DNA of 64,000 nt. It comes from Triplophysa rosa. Its lineage: Eukaryota > Chordata > Actinopteri > Cypriniformes > Nemacheilidae. Every line of letters starts with the position of its first letter. Positions within the stretch are counted from its first letter, which is position 1. The translations under genes were made by a program, and so were the position numbers. Below, piece after piece: positions 1 through 12,110 of this stretch. The stretch lies in assembly GCF_024868665.1 (NCBI RefSeq), contig NC_079904.1:17277052-17341051 (forward strand), given 5' to 3'. The notes under the pieces are model-generated. The model was not told where the DNA came from and made no database searches. It was given only the letters and a program-made list of their open reading frames with translations.

Positions 1-2251
1 CCTTTTTGGAAGAAAGATTTATAGGTTATAAAACCAGTCCAATGTCATCATTGTTAAGCTGTAAGAGGAGAAACTCAAGGACTAATTGTGCCTGCTTATT
101 TCCAAGCCATGATGCATTTTTTTTTAACTAAAAAGATTAACTAAAAGAGTTTCTAAGTTAATAAGGCAAATGTGCCCAAAAAGATTTTGTTGAAGCCAAT
201 TTGGCACCAATCTTGAAGAATGTTTTTGAGTGAAATGTGGAGTATACTGTAAAATATTTAGCATATTGTCCTGGGATTGCACAGTATTGCTCCATCAATG
301 CAATCCAGCCACCTGAGTTGACTGTTGAGTGTCATTTTTTTGTTTTTGCTAAAATGGCACAACTGTTTAGTAAAATCACCTATAAGGGTAGCTTGTATTA
401 TACCAATGAAAACGACCGCTCTGCAATTTGTCGCAGCCAGCACAGTTACATCTGGCGCAGGTACCCTTAGGGAACAATGGCGTTTTTCACTCGGCCGCTA
501 CAAGATGCACCTAGGATTACAGTCAACGACGTAAGTTAAATTATCCAAACACTACATCATACATCAACAATCAAAAAGGGGAAAGTCTTTAAGCTATTTG
601 TTTCAAGCTACATGCACAAATATGAAAAACTAAACTAAGTAAACTTGTGTACTTATTTGAGGCTTGGTCACAGAAGCACTCAACAATGTTCAGCCGTAGT
701 GTTGTCGGTTCAATGAAATTTGAAAGTTTTTGTAGGAAAAACATCGTTATCGCTTGGTGAAAACTTACCTCAGCGCTATGAGAGCGGAAGTGGGTTAGCT
801 GGCTGAGATTTTAGCGGAAGTACGTCATCACCCTGCTTGCATATAGTCTATTGAGTAATGGTGGCTCCAAAAACATGTATATTTTAGTTCACTTAACTTG
901 CTAATGTAGAATGAACTTAAATTGTTACTGTAAGTTGGTTCTGTGCTTAAATTGACTGCATTCATTTGATTGAGTAAACTTGCTTCCTCAATTTAATGGA
1001 GTCATTTTGTTTCTCCCAAAACTTGTTTCCTTAACTTTGTAAAGTTCAAAAGATTTAACTTAATTGCTAAATTCACTTGCGCTTATTTATGTTCTTAATG
1101 ATATTATAGGAACAAAATTACAAGAATATCAAAGTATCATGACCACCACTGTCAAGCATTGAATGAACTTGATTCTCCACAGAAAAACATGCATGTGTGA
1201 CACATATCTTCATTATTGTGGAAAAATATAATGTGTATTATTGTATAATGTGTCCATGTTTACCAAAACAAATGTAAATCACTTGACCAGAAATTTCAAA
1301 ACTATTTTTACAGTAAAACAAGATCAATAATACTAAAATGAGTTAAAACCTCTACGACCTTTCTAAACAACAATTTAAACGTCCCATTAGTTGTCATTCT
1401 TTGAACAAACATAAATAATCAAAACATTCAGGCGCATGGGCTTATGGAAGTATTCCTTATTGCATTTTGAACTGTTAATTTTAGGTTCATTGCACTTATT
1501 ATTTTTTTATTGATGGATTAATGGATTTTGTAGGTTAACAAGTACAAACAACATACAGTAACCTGGGCAACTGGTAAAAATGTTGGTGTACTGAAAAGAA
1601 GGTTAAATATTCCCAAACTCTTTTGTGCAAATCTGCACAGCAACAATTTTCTTAATGACATTGATTTATCCGACTCGCTTTTTCATACCTCAAATTGCAA
1701 AACCAATTGCCTCTCTGCCAAGAGGGGCTTGATGCTTCTGGAATAGGACTATTTGTCTTATTAGGGCTTGGCCATTGAACAACTCCTTTTAATAAAACCG
1801 GCACAGCTGCACAGAGAGGCACTGAACGAAATAAGAAATCTCTCAAGATAGGACAATACTTTTACATTTTGAGTCAACAGGATGCATTACTGAAAGAAAC
1901 GCAGTGTGAGAAACATCGCCTGGTGATTGCTCTGTAAACATGTTGTAGCCTATGTATGACAGGCATGATTTGAAAAGAAGAGAGACTGAATATTGTTTGC
2001 TTGGCTTTCAAAACAAGAAGTCTGACAGCTCAGCATGATCTCCAAGCTTCCTCAGGCCTGAAGGCACATTCACTGAAACAGCTCTCATTAGCATCAAACA
2101 TCAAGCCCTCACTGGTAGCAAGAAGTCTCCTCTTCAAACTCAAGAAACTAACAAAAAGGCTGAGAACAATTGTTCAAACACATTGTCTAGGAGACAAACT
2201 GTTAAAAAGCCCTAATGCCAAAACAATATTGAATGTCAATTTTTTCATATT
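1..2251. other. AT-rich non-coding DNA, no gene recognised
   Basis: No frame here looks protein-like; the small frames at 237-534 and 1652-1846 have no recognisable motif. The part at about 880-1085 is rich in alternating AACTTAA/TTAAGTT words, as in the palindromic MITEs elsewhere in the window (13344, 41570), and may be a decayed relative. Nothing else is identifiable. Confidence 0.5.
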
Positions 2252-2580
2252 TAAAGGTCTAGTGCATGCAATTTAGCGTTATCTAGTGGTGAGGTTGCGA
2301 ACTGCACTACGGCGGCTGACAGGGCTAAGATGTCATCACATGTTCGCTTCTTTGCCGAAGAAGATAATTTATTTACGAAACGCTCTGTAGAGCAGTTTGT
2401 CCGTTTAGGGCTACTGTAGAAACATCATGGTGAATTCCTTGCAAGGGGACCCGTGGTGTATGTAGATAGAAATAGCTCATTCTAAGGTAATAAAAACAAA
2501 GCTTCATTATGTAAGGTCTTTATACACCTCAGAAGACATAGTTTAAGTTTATTTTAAGTTGCTTTTCTGTCAATAGATCA
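2252..2580. mobile_element. Truncated TTAA-type MITE
   Basis: It begins at TTAA followed by AGGT, and holds the internal words 'atctagtggtgaggttgcga', 'tgtccgtttagggct' and 'aaggtctttatacacc', which I recognise as an abundant cyprinid short transposon with TTAA target sites (piggyBac/Kolobok-like by TSD). The matching right terminus is not visible near 2580, so this copy is 3'-truncated. It has no coding capacity. Assignment is from memory of the consensus. Confidence 0.6.
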
Positions 2581-4161
2581 ACATCATTTGTTTTTTTTCA
2601 TTTAGAGCTGTGAACAAAAGATGATAAATCAGCTCAGGCAATTCTATGACAATAGATATTGCACGATTACCAGAATAGTTCTGAATACATGCTTTGTGCA
2701 AACAAAGCCGTAACAATAAAAGTCTAAGCCAATCACAAAGCTCGAAATGAGCTGGTGCATTTAAAACTCCACGCTGTTCAAATGCAAGCTTAAGAGTGGG
2801 AGTCCAAAAAATGAAATTATGTATAAAGTAGGTAAAGAAATTGGACCAAATTGAACAGACAATGAAACACAAGAGATTCTTCCCATCTTATTGGATGAAC
2901 CAATGCCTGTGTGAATAGCATATGTGGTACATTTGCTGGAAAATATTTACATTTACTGCAGTTTAATTGGTTTCATGCGTGAAAATGACTACTTGGAGAT
3001 GGAAATTACTTTTTTTTCTCTTGTTGTAAATATATGATTTATGTTTTAAGAGGCCTTGGAGTCCTTCAAGACGTATATAAGCCTGCTAACAATTAACCTA
3101 ACGTACAGGTTGTTGTGTGAGAGGAAACCTTCCGTCCTCATGTTTATCTGTACAAGAAATACACTTGACTTTGAAGGTCCTTTGTAAACAGGCAGTGGGT
3201 AGGAATAGACTATTTTCTACCATCATTGCTTTAGATAAGTTATGGTTTTCCTTGCCGTTGTTCAAACTACTCTCACCCCAATCCATTAGAAAAGGGATAG
3301 AGATATAAATGCAATAATAGATGTTGAGCAAACAAAGTGACTCAATTGTCATGTTGTCCCTCTGAGTCTAGCATTGCTCTGTAATCCTTATAATCCTCTT
3401 TTATGAGTTTTGTATAAAGGAACTAGCGCCTTCACTCAGCATGAAATCATTACAGTACCGATTCCCCGTACCTTGTTATTTCTCTTCTTGATAGTTATGG
3501 GTCTCCGACTGCAAATGCTGAATCCAAAACAAGCTAATCTTCCAGCAGTCCCTCCCTCTCTCTGACTTCCCACCCAGCAGAGCACTTCATTTGGCTTGAT
3601 ATTCCACTGCGGCTTATCCAATGTCAACATCAGGGCAATAACCGCAGATGACATGGAGAAAACCTGCGGGTGGAGCATAAAGCCGGTGAACAAGTGTGTG
3701 TGCGCGTGTGTGTGCGTGTGTGCGCGTGTGTGCGTGTGTGTGTGTGTGTGTGTGTGCGTGTGTGCATGCATGTGTGTGTGAATAAAAAGCTGCACCATGC
3801 TCTCGCCAGCAGTAATGCCTTTAAGTAAATCATGCTCTCATTTGGCGGCGGAAGAGAGGTTGATGGGATTACAGGGAGACAGCAGTGGATTAACACAGTG
3901 AAAAGTCTGAAGTAGTTGAACACCTGGCTCTCGCATCTAAAAAAAAAAAACGGGAGACTTATTGCCACAGAGATGCTCGTAATCGAACTTGAAGATGTTT
4001 CGCTAAGTCTCTCTGTTGAGGATTTGTCTTCATTAGGCGAGTATTCTTCAGTTAAGTCAATGTAAGGAGTTGATAAGTGCTTGAAAATAGATGTACAGTA
4101 TTGACTGAGAAAGAAAATTAAATAGCGGATTAGGTCTGTTGCTTGAGGCAGGGAAACCTAT
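2581..4161. other. Non-coding DNA with a TG microsatellite
   Basis: Mostly unique sequence without recognisable exons. The frames overlapping 3436-3968 on both strands are translations of the TG/CA tract (His-Thr or Val-Cys runs) and are not genes. Confidence 0.5.
3692..3780. repeat. (TG)n microsatellite, imperfect
   Basis: About 90 bp of TG dinucleotides with regular CG and CA interruptions (TGCG, TGCA), as expected of an old, likely polymorphic tract able to form Z-DNA. Confidence 0.95.
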
Positions 4162-4169
4162 GACAGAAC

Positions 4170-4441
4170 CAGGGCTGGACTGGGACGTTAATTTGGCCCT
4201 GGCATTTTTGACCAGCTTCGGCCCTTCGGTGGGGGTGCGAGTGGTATGGTGTGCTGCTGTCATTGCCTTTCCTGCATACATGTGCGATTCGCAATTGCGT
4301 TCACGTTCCCGTTCCTGCATACGCACCCGATTCACGCTTCTAATCCGTCCGTCTCTCTGGCCCATGCGTCCGTTTCGGCCCAAAAAGTACATCGGCCCAC
4401 CAGGAAAATGCCCGATATGCCCGATGGCCAATCCAGCCCTG
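4170..4441. mobile_element. Non-autonomous hAT-like element, 272 bp
   Basis: The left end CAGGGCTGGACTGG and right end CCAATCCAGCCCTG are imperfect inverted repeats. The element is flanked by a perfect 8-bp direct repeat GACAGAAC at 4162-4169 and 4442-4449, the TSD length typical of hAT transposases. CAGGG-type termini also fit hAT. The interior is GC-rich relative to its surroundings and encodes no transposase, so mobilisation must have been in trans. The frames at 4057-4539 are translations of this element. Confidence 0.88.
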
Positions 4442-4449
4442 GACAGAAC

Positions 4450-4964
4450 CTATATGGTAAATTCTGGAGTCACCAAACTACAGTAGCAAGATACTTTGTG
4501 TTTCCTAAATCATACAATTATACATTATTTTTAATCTAGTTTCATTGCTATCATCAACCAAAATGTTTCCAAGAAACCCTGGTAAAGAAATGTGTTCATT
4601 TGTGTGGTAAAATAATGCAAATGGTTAAAACATGTTTTTGGCACCATGTGTTCAATTGAGCTATATGAAGACTTATAATACTTTTTTCCATAGATCACAA
4701 AAGAAATTCCACAAAAGAAGCAGAATGATGGTACTGCTGACTTCAACTTAATGAGTGTGGAAGGGTACCAATGACTGTCAAGCTCCAAAAATGGTAATAA
4801 AGCAAAACATAAAAACGTTATTACAGCAGTCTACATGAATAATTAGGTATTTCAAGTCTTTAAGCCATAATAAAACCTTTATATGATGAACAGACTTTTT
4901 AAGTAATTATTGACCAAAAATCTTGAATGCTGTGGTCACAGTAAAAAGTAAAAAAATCCTTTCA
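4450..4964. other. Non-coding DNA, nothing recognised
   Basis: AT-rich unique sequence. No repeat or exon signature is seen. Confidence 0.4.
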
Positions 4965-5950
4965 CTTTCTTTCTACTGCAGAACACAATAGAAGACATTT
5001 TGAAGAATGTTGGTAAACAAACAGCATTGGACCAGAGGTCGCGTTAACAGAAAAATCTCCGTCATTTACCAGTGACGGAAAAATCTAAAGGCCGTCCGTC
5101 ATTTTGACGGATTACAATGAGGGCAGTTTGTAATTCCCCCTTTTGTCGAGTTGGTGGCATCCAATCATTTCCTTTCATCAGAAGGTGATCATAGTGACGT
5201 GTACGTTTCCCATTCATTACTGATAAACGCCTCGCCCATTTGGGAAAACCCACGCGCGATCAGCGTAGACTCGCGGTGCAGAGCCAGGGGCGTGTGTAAA
5301 CAAGACAACTATGACGTGTTGTTATTTTTATAACAACACAGCGATCTCTAACGTTGTTTGTGGCGTTGTTTCTGGATCTGATTCTACAAAGCGTGCATCT
5401 GTCATTCAATAAAACCCTCTCGTCGCGTGCTCTCATACACACACACAGGCGCACACAAACAAGTGGTGCAGTGTTTACAGACGTTTTTTTTTCCTTCAGA
5501 AAGCGATAGGACTAGCGTCGTTTTGTATAAACCTAACTTTCAGTGAGTGGAAAAAAGTGTCCCTCCGTCTCCTCCTTTCATGACCTAACAGCAGCTAAAA
5601 GTTACTTGTAAGTGAATAAATGAATTATTACAAAACATTGTTACTGACTGGACATGAACATTTGTCTGTAATTAGTATTTTATGTCTGACAACAGAAACA
5701 TTAAATATGTAAACGACTTTGGCTTTATTGGGTATTAAAATACAGTAAGTTCAAAGGACGCATGTACGTCGCGATGATGTCACAAACATGCTAACTGGCA
5801 CGTAATATCACCTTGCACCATAGTGACGGGTAAAAATAGATTATGACGGATTTTTTAGGAGCCTGTCCGTCAAAATCTCTCTGCATTGGACAACTTATAC
5901 GGTCTTGGATCAACATGAGGGTAAACAATTTTAAATGAATTTAAAACGTA
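4965..5950. mobile_element. TTAA-type MITE copy split by a hAT insertion
   Basis: The outer pieces (about 4965-5032 and 5892-5950) carry the same words as the intact MITE at 33443-33781: 'ctgcagaacaca', 'gaagacattttgaagaatgt', 'tggtaaacaaacag', then 'acaacatgagggt'. They are separated by the 851-bp hAT at 5033-5883. The outer ends are decayed. This gives a relative age: the MITE inserted first, the hAT later. Confidence 0.7.
5033..5883. mobile_element. Non-autonomous hAT-like element, 851 bp
   Basis: Starts CAGAGGTCGCG and ends ATCTCTCTG (terminal CAGAG inverted repeat), with sub-terminal GTCCGTCATTTTGACGG on the left and GCCTGTCCGTCAAAATC on the right. It is flanked by a perfect 8-bp TSD CATTGGAC at 5025-5032 and 5884-5891. 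No hAT transposase frame is visible, so it is a deletion derivative or MITE. The small frames at 5062-5454 lie inside it and are not credible genes. Confidence 0.88.
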
Positions 5951-8740
5951 AACATTTTAAAGAGTTAGAAATATTAAAATAATTTATTTTAGTTAACTAT
6001 TCCTTTAAATATGAGTACTGTAAGATTGTATCTCGGCAAGTCACAGTTTAAGTCAGCATTCTAAACACTGTAAATAATGGAGACCTTTTGGGGACAAGAT
6101 GGAATTGATTTTGATTGAGTATGTTGATAGAACAGCATGAAGCAACAAAAGCTGTCATAAAAGTAATTAACACCATTGCTGCCTGTCTGTGCAAATGTAA
6201 ATGTAAACCGTCAGTTTCCTAATTTCACACTCTCTTCCTAGTCTGAGTGCCTCCACATGTGGCAGGTGTTTCAGTCAAACAAACACATACACATCCCACA
6301 CGTGTCACATCCTGTCATTCACAGGCAAGCGACCGCTCCACAAATCCGCTCCACCATCCTGATTTTATTTGTCACAGTCTAATTCCCTATTGACACAAAA
6401 CGTACAGCACTCATTAGATCCTTTATGAACACTTTCAGTGTGAAAGTGGGAAGTCAGAGGCACACGGCAGATGGTTCAATCATCCTAATGGGAAAAGATC
6501 ACATAAAGTTGCATAGCTCGAAGGTTGAATAAATTTTTTTAAAAAGAGGTGTGTAAAGTGTTTAGGAGAGCGTTTGCTTTGTTTTTATAGTGCAATTGCT
6601 TTTTGATTGAATTAGGGGTGACCCCGAATAGTTGAAGATTCGATGCTTCGATTGGAGGAGCCTGATTCGACTACCAATCTCACAGTTGAATCTTCGCAGA
6701 GGTGTTATGCAATGGGGATCATGTCATTTTGGTTATATGGGCAGTGGCGTAGCAGACGGGCACGCGCTGTGCCGCAAAAAATATTATTTATGATGTAAAG
6801 AAATGGAAATTTTTAGGGTTGGTATCGAAACCCCCAGCGCATATGAGCACGAGGTCATGCTATGCTACGATCTCTCCGCGTCTTCTGTGCTGTGAGTCCG
6901 GTAAAGAGAAGCAGCACGTTCCGCACACACTCCTAGATGATGCGCAAATTAATGTGTACATCGTTTCCAAACATTTGTCACGTACTGAATGTTTGGTCAT
7001 ATAAATATGAATGAACACTTTGTTAATTTACTGATTGACGATTGGCTCGTTTTACTAGAAGGCGGGACTTCGCTAGAGCGGCCATATTGAGCGTTGCATT
7101 CCTCGCCATTCATTGTAACGGCAGTGGCGCATCTTGTAAATATTAATATCATTGTACGTATACATACTGTAAGGTAGCCATGATAAATCAAGGTACACGA
7201 TCTCACTCCCAAGTACAACTATACACTGGGTTATCAAAAAAGCCTAGGGTCAAAAAGGGACAAACCCAACCGTCGGGTTATATTAACCCCGAACATTTTT
7301 ATATAGAGTATAAGCCTTTTGGGTGGAAACATCCCAGTAGGTAATTTAGTACCCAGCAATTTTTTAGTATAAAGTCTTCTATAAAAATAGAAGAAATCTT
7401 AAAAATGTATTCACTGTTACATTTCTGCTCCAGGACATTTATGTAGAAAGTAATAAGCTTTGCGCACTGAGTTCAACTTATTATTATTCGTTTTACTGAA
7501 AAAGGTGTGTGCATGAGATTACTTCTGTCCAGAAGTAGATTTTTCTCATACTCATAGTAATAAAAATAAAGCTTAAGCTTGTTGCCCTGTGCATGTTTTT
7601 TTTCCTGCCATGGTGGTGCACACTTTATATGACTAATGGCAGAGTAGGTGTGTCAGTTACAAGGTCTTTCTCATCCCTGACTTTTAAAAAGTTACAACTG
7701 GGTTTTGACATGTCAACAAACACCGGGAATCAAAAGCCTTAAAAAATATGGGTAAGACCTTGAGTAGAGGTAGAGAACAGATGTATTTTTGCTCTCATTT
7801 CCCACTGCTTCACTCACTTGAAATGTCCAATTTGTATGCTGGGACAGTGGGACACCTGAGAATCAGACAAAACCAAAATTCAACCATTTCTCCTGCAACT
7901 AGCTGCAATTCATCTCAGAAGTTTTATAAACTATAAGCATGTGCTGGGTGATCGGGCCTTTTTCTGCAGGCTTAAAATGTCAAAGGATAAGAGCTCCAGT
8001 CTTGTAGTGTGCACTGTGTAGAATAGCCGCTATTCATCTATATCTAAAATGGTCGCTTGAGGCCTGTCTCAGATTGTAAGTCGTGTCGTTTGAAGGCCCC
8101 TATTTCAAATCAGATCAACACCTTTTGCCGTCAGCCCTTGTAGTCAATGTCAGGTCACAGCAGGAGGTGTTGTGTAAACCTTTGGAGGCAAAGAAATCAA
8201 GCCCTGCCTTCAGCACAGAGCAGATATTTGTTCTCCATCACTAGATATCAAAGTTCAGACTGACTCCCACTTGTCAGGCCTGTTTACCACACACAGCAAA
8301 AAAGCAGAAAGGATTAGGTCAGAGAAGAGACTTGGTCGAGTGGCATTATGGGAGCATGGACCAGTGACTCGAGTAATGGACTAATCAGAGGGGATTTAGG
8401 TTCAAATCACCAGGTGTGGCTGACTGCTCCTCTCCATTTATTTTCAGAGTGCCACCTGTATTTCCACACACCTGGTCACTGAGAGCTGCCCAGGGGAGAA
8501 ACACTCTCAATAAATGACTGATTGGAGTAAAGTTAACAGCTGCAAAACCTATTACAGGTAATCCTTGTAAATCTCCCATTGTACAAATCTATAAATATAT
8601 ACGCTGTCATCATAACTTTGTTTATTATATAAAACAGAGATATTTATCTTCACTGTTAGTTTTTTTTTACATTTTTGCTGTCACACCATAGGACAAATCT
8701 GTCAATTACCCACTTACAGTGCATTCAAAGTATACTTTTT
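5951..8740. other. Non-coding DNA with repeat fragments
   Basis: Mostly unique. About 6613-6780 contains 'aggggtgaccccgaatagt' and 'cagtggcgtagcagacggg', which resemble hAT terminal sequences, without a matching opposite end. A piece at about 7105-7140 recurs in reverse complement at about 37717-37745 ('aagatgcgccactgcc'), so it is dispersed. The part at 7228-7300 has GGGTTA/TAACCC words related to the MITE at 50198. No gene is recognised. Confidence 0.4.
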
Positions 8741-8812
8741 ATTAGTATGCACGTTCCTTGATTAAAACCAACGATCCTGTGGTAATAAATCAATGCTCTA
8801 CCAGTTGATAGA
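8741..8812 (-). mobile_element. tRNA-derived SINE fragment
   Basis: On the minus strand this reads 'ctggtagagcattgatt', then a decayed B-box region and a tail. It matches the head of the SINE family seen better preserved at 54555-54715. It is 5'- and 3'-truncated. Confidence 0.5.
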
Positions 8813-8959
8813 AGGTCATTGTTTACAGGAGAGGGTATGAAGTTGAAAGGAAAGTAGGGACGAGAGAGGGTGTGGGATCAAACTTGAACCCAACTTGAAC
8901 TTCAACCCGACTTAAAATTGAATAAGGGGGAAATAAATGAACTTGAATTGAATTTGACC

Positions 8960-9245
8960 TTTTTCTTAAGTACCTAATTCAAGTTTATTGTTCTTACCCA
9001 ATTGGCAGACTTTATTGCTTGTTTTAAACTTAACTTAATTAATAAACATGATGTAATTCTCATATTTTCTTTCATAAAACAAGAGATCAACACTAGAAAA
9101 AAAGATCTTAGGTAACTTTTCTTGTCAAGTAAGTATATCTTGATTTAAGAATTTGTAGATATACGTATGGACTAAAAAACAAGACAAAATGCATGTAAAA
9201 ACATTAGTATTATGTTGTTTAAACATGAATATAAACTTGTGCAGT
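8960..9245. repeat. Degenerate dispersed repeat (MITE-like)
   Basis: Contains 'cttacccaattggcagac', 'ttgcttgttttaaac', 'cttgatttaagaatttgtag' and 'ggactaaaaaacaagacaaa', words I recognise from a common cyprinid short repeat. The boundaries are uncertain and no TSD was resolved. Confidence 0.45.
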
Positions 9246-11165
9246 ATTTAAGATCTACAAACATTGCATCTAATAATTATTCTGACCAGTATGCCCCGTT
9301 TCGATTTCCTGCAAATAAATACAAATAAAAAATTTGGGAGACGTGTTGTCACTGAATGAAACAAAAATGATCATTTTATTTAAACCCATAACTAAAAATA
9401 AAAAAGTTGAAAATAATTTTGGAGTGGTCTCTATTTTTTTACACTACAGCTACAGCTCCAACCTACCAGATCATTTTCCTCCTAAACATATAAGAACTAA
9501 AAGCAAGACCATTCTAAAACACAAAGCCCTTCAGTGAAGGTAAAACCAAGTAGAAAAAAAACTTTGAGCGATAGAGTGGTACACTACACAAACAGAGATA
9601 GTACAAGACTGACAGCACTGAAGAATATTCCAGGCCAGCGAGGTTCCAACATTACAAGAGAGATACTCCTGCTAACTCAACTCCACAATAAATCAAGACC
9701 TCATTAGCCGAGACCAAACTACAACCTCAAAGAAACTCACCGCAGACTCTGTACTCAATATGCATGCCCTGAAAAGCAACATTTGCATTGCTGGAACAGC
9801 ATTGCGTGATGCTCAGAATTGATCAGCGAGGCTTACCTTGGCCTTGGCCCGCTCAGAGGTAGATGTGGTAAGTCTACCTATAGCACACAAAGCAACTACC
9901 AATTTTGACATTTTGTTTAAATGTGTAAATTAGCAGAAGAAATCTTGATTCGGTGCTTTGAAGAGAAAAGGCTAATCCATACAGGCCCCCGGCCATATCG
10001 GTTTGAGGAGTTCTAGAGGATTTTATTCGACTAAACTTTTAACTTGTCCTTGAGGCAGACTGCTACAGACACAAAGACGGGCGGGCAGTGTGGCAAGCAC
10101 ATCAAACAAGGCATTCTTCAGGTACAGAATCCGGGATCTTCTGGCCTATTTGACAGCCCGGTGTGGAATTGAAGTGGGTTTTGTCAGGAACTGAAGTAAA
10201 TTAAAGCTCAGCCTCACCTCTTGAGCTCGGACTCGCTCTGCTTTTGTTCTACAGTTCCCCCGTCGCCATCTCCCTTTCTGCTTCACCTCACGGTGAAGAC
10301 TCCCATTAGCACCCAATGTGCTAAACAGAGGCACATTAACACACCTGTCATACACAAACACACATGCTTTTTGTCACTACAAAGGGTCTTTGCTGGAGGA
10401 TGGCAGGATGAAAAGCAGAGAGAGGGTGGAGTGTTAGACATACACTGGTGACAAAGCTGTATAATGAATGGGAGGAGAGACAGCAGAAGATCAGCTGGAG
10501 CCTGATTTAAATACAATTTTTATTCATATTACACAGTTTTATCCACAGCAGAAACCATTCATAGTCTGTAATTTGAAGGGTGACACAGTCTAGACTTCTG
10601 TAGATAGTGCAGCCGTGGCTGGATCAAGTGTCAGATGGAGTCTAATGAGAAAAAAACAGGCTAATAAATAAACATAACCCTTTGCAGCTGAATTTTGGAT
10701 GGTCATATATTATTAACAGTTTCCAAGCCATTACTGATACTGATGGAAAAACGTATGCTAGTTTAAGCAATTGTTTAATGATGGGATTGAGTCAGTGTTT
10801 GATCTTTGCTTGGCAACAAAGTAGATGTGTTTTTCCAAAACAGGCTTTTCTGATGCCTATTTTTCGTTAAATGTAAAAAAAACTTCGCCATATTTATACC
10901 ATCCATAAAAACTAAATTCTGTAAACCAGGATGGACGGTTTAAAGTAAACTTTTAAAAACCTTTTTTGTAATGTTTGATGATTGCATCAACAGCAGCTCA
11001 TGATGTCATGAATGTGTTAAATTAAAATGTATTTTCAAACTTGTAGTACTCATAAACAAGATGCATTGTTTGTTTGTGGAAAAGTTGTGTAACAGAGTTG
11101 TCGTCAACATAACTGTGTGGCTTTTAAAGGGACAATTGACCTCGTCCCCAAAAAAACGCTGGTCC
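9246..11165. other. Non-coding DNA, no convincing gene
   Basis: Unique sequence. Isolated splice-like signals occur, for example a minus-strand AG..GTAAGC pair around 9840-9881 and a plus-strand 'gcttttgttctacag' at about 10231-10245. None is supported by a convincing protein. Frames at 10146-10516 overlap on both strands and show no domain. Confidence 0.4.
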
Positions 11166-11640
11166 TGTCATGATATGGAGGCAGACACGGAAACACAGGA
11201 ACGGAGGACCCAATCGCAGACAGGGGGTAAGGGGTTAACAAGACATTTATTAACAAAAGACAAAACAAAAACCCACGAGGGGGCAAAATACAAAGGACAA
11301 GGTAAAACATGGCGGAGTGACAGGAACACGGGCTAAACTACACTGGACAAGACTAAAGATAAACATTGACATCAGGTACAAATAACTGGACTAAACTACA
11401 TTGAACTCAAACAGGAACTCACCACATGAAAAGAATGACAGATAACAATGAACCAGCACGGGACAGAAAACACAAGGGCATTATAAAGGGGATAAATCAA
11501 AAGGGAACAGGTGCGGGGAATGAAAACCTTAACCATCAATAATAGGGAAACGAGAGGTCGGGGACAAAGATGAGACCGGAGAGTATGACAGGCCACCGTG
11601 CCAAAATATCTCTCTCCACATGAAACATGGGGTTCTGTCA
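11166..11640 (-). mobile_element. Solo LTR of a retrotransposon
   Basis: Read on the minus strand it begins TGACAGAACCCC and ends CATATCATGACA (TG...CA). It has a TATA-like 'tttataatgccc', a polyadenylation-like AATAAA ('ttaataaatg') near its 3' end, and the ending 'gtctgcgattgggtcctccg'. The architecture and word usage parallel the LTRs at 27525 and 45511. No gag, pol or primer-binding region adjoins, so it is a solo LTR. A 10-bp CTGTCATGAT occurs at both boundaries, so the exact ends and TSD are ambiguous by a few bases. Confidence 0.7.
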
Positions 11641-11802
11641 TGATCCCGCCACTAGACCTCTTCTGTGTTTGTCTATTCTTTAGTCTCTCTAGTATATTGC
11701 AAAGATATCCGCTTATGATAATTAAAAATATTGATTAAAATGTAATATTAAAACATTGGCGTTAATATTAATTTTATGTAGTAGGCCTATATAATCAGAT
11801 AC
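11641..11802. other. Short non-coding spacer
   Basis: Nothing recognised between the solo LTR and the hAT end. Confidence 0.3.
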
Positions 11803-11970
11803 AAAGTAACTAAGTAACTAGCTACTTGAGTAGTTTTTTCATTGCATACTTTTTTACTTTTACTCAAGTAATTTTTAAAATAGTGACTTTTACTTTTACT
11901 TGAGTAACAATTTCTCTAGTTACTTGTACTTTTACTTGAGTAAAGATTTTGGCTACTCTACCCACCTCTG
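11803..11970. mobile_element. hAT-like element, one terminal part
   Basis: Runs of 'tacttgagtaa' and 'tacttttactcaagtaa' end at 'ggctactctacccacctctg', the reverse complement of the CAGAGGTGGGTAGAGTAGCC terminus common to a fish hAT family. The other terminus is absent. It abuts the right half of a TTAA MITE, suggesting insertion into it. Confidence 0.6.
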
Positions 11971-11989
11971 CCAACGGTTTTCTGTTACC

Positions 11990-12110
11990 AACATTTTTTT
12001 AAATATCTTTTGTGTTCTACAGAAGAAAGAAAGTCATACAGGTTTGGAATTACAAGAGGGCATGTAAATCATGACAGAATTTTCATTTTGAAGGTGAACT
12101 ATTTCTTTAA
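11990..12110. mobile_element. Right half of a TTAA-type MITE
   Basis: Reads 'atatcttttgtgttctacag', 'aagaaagaaagtcatacagg' and 'atgacagaattttcatttt', then '...gtgaactatttctTTAA', matching the right arm of the element at 33443-33781. The left arm is missing, replaced by hAT sequence. Confidence 0.7.

Noticed and set aside
3436..3968. Frames of 112-124 codons on the minus strand
   Set aside because: They are dominated by His-Thr repeats translated from the TG microsatellite.
9840..9881. Minus-strand 41-nt AG...GTAAGC micro-exon
   Set aside because: Such pairs occur by chance at this length; no partner exons found.
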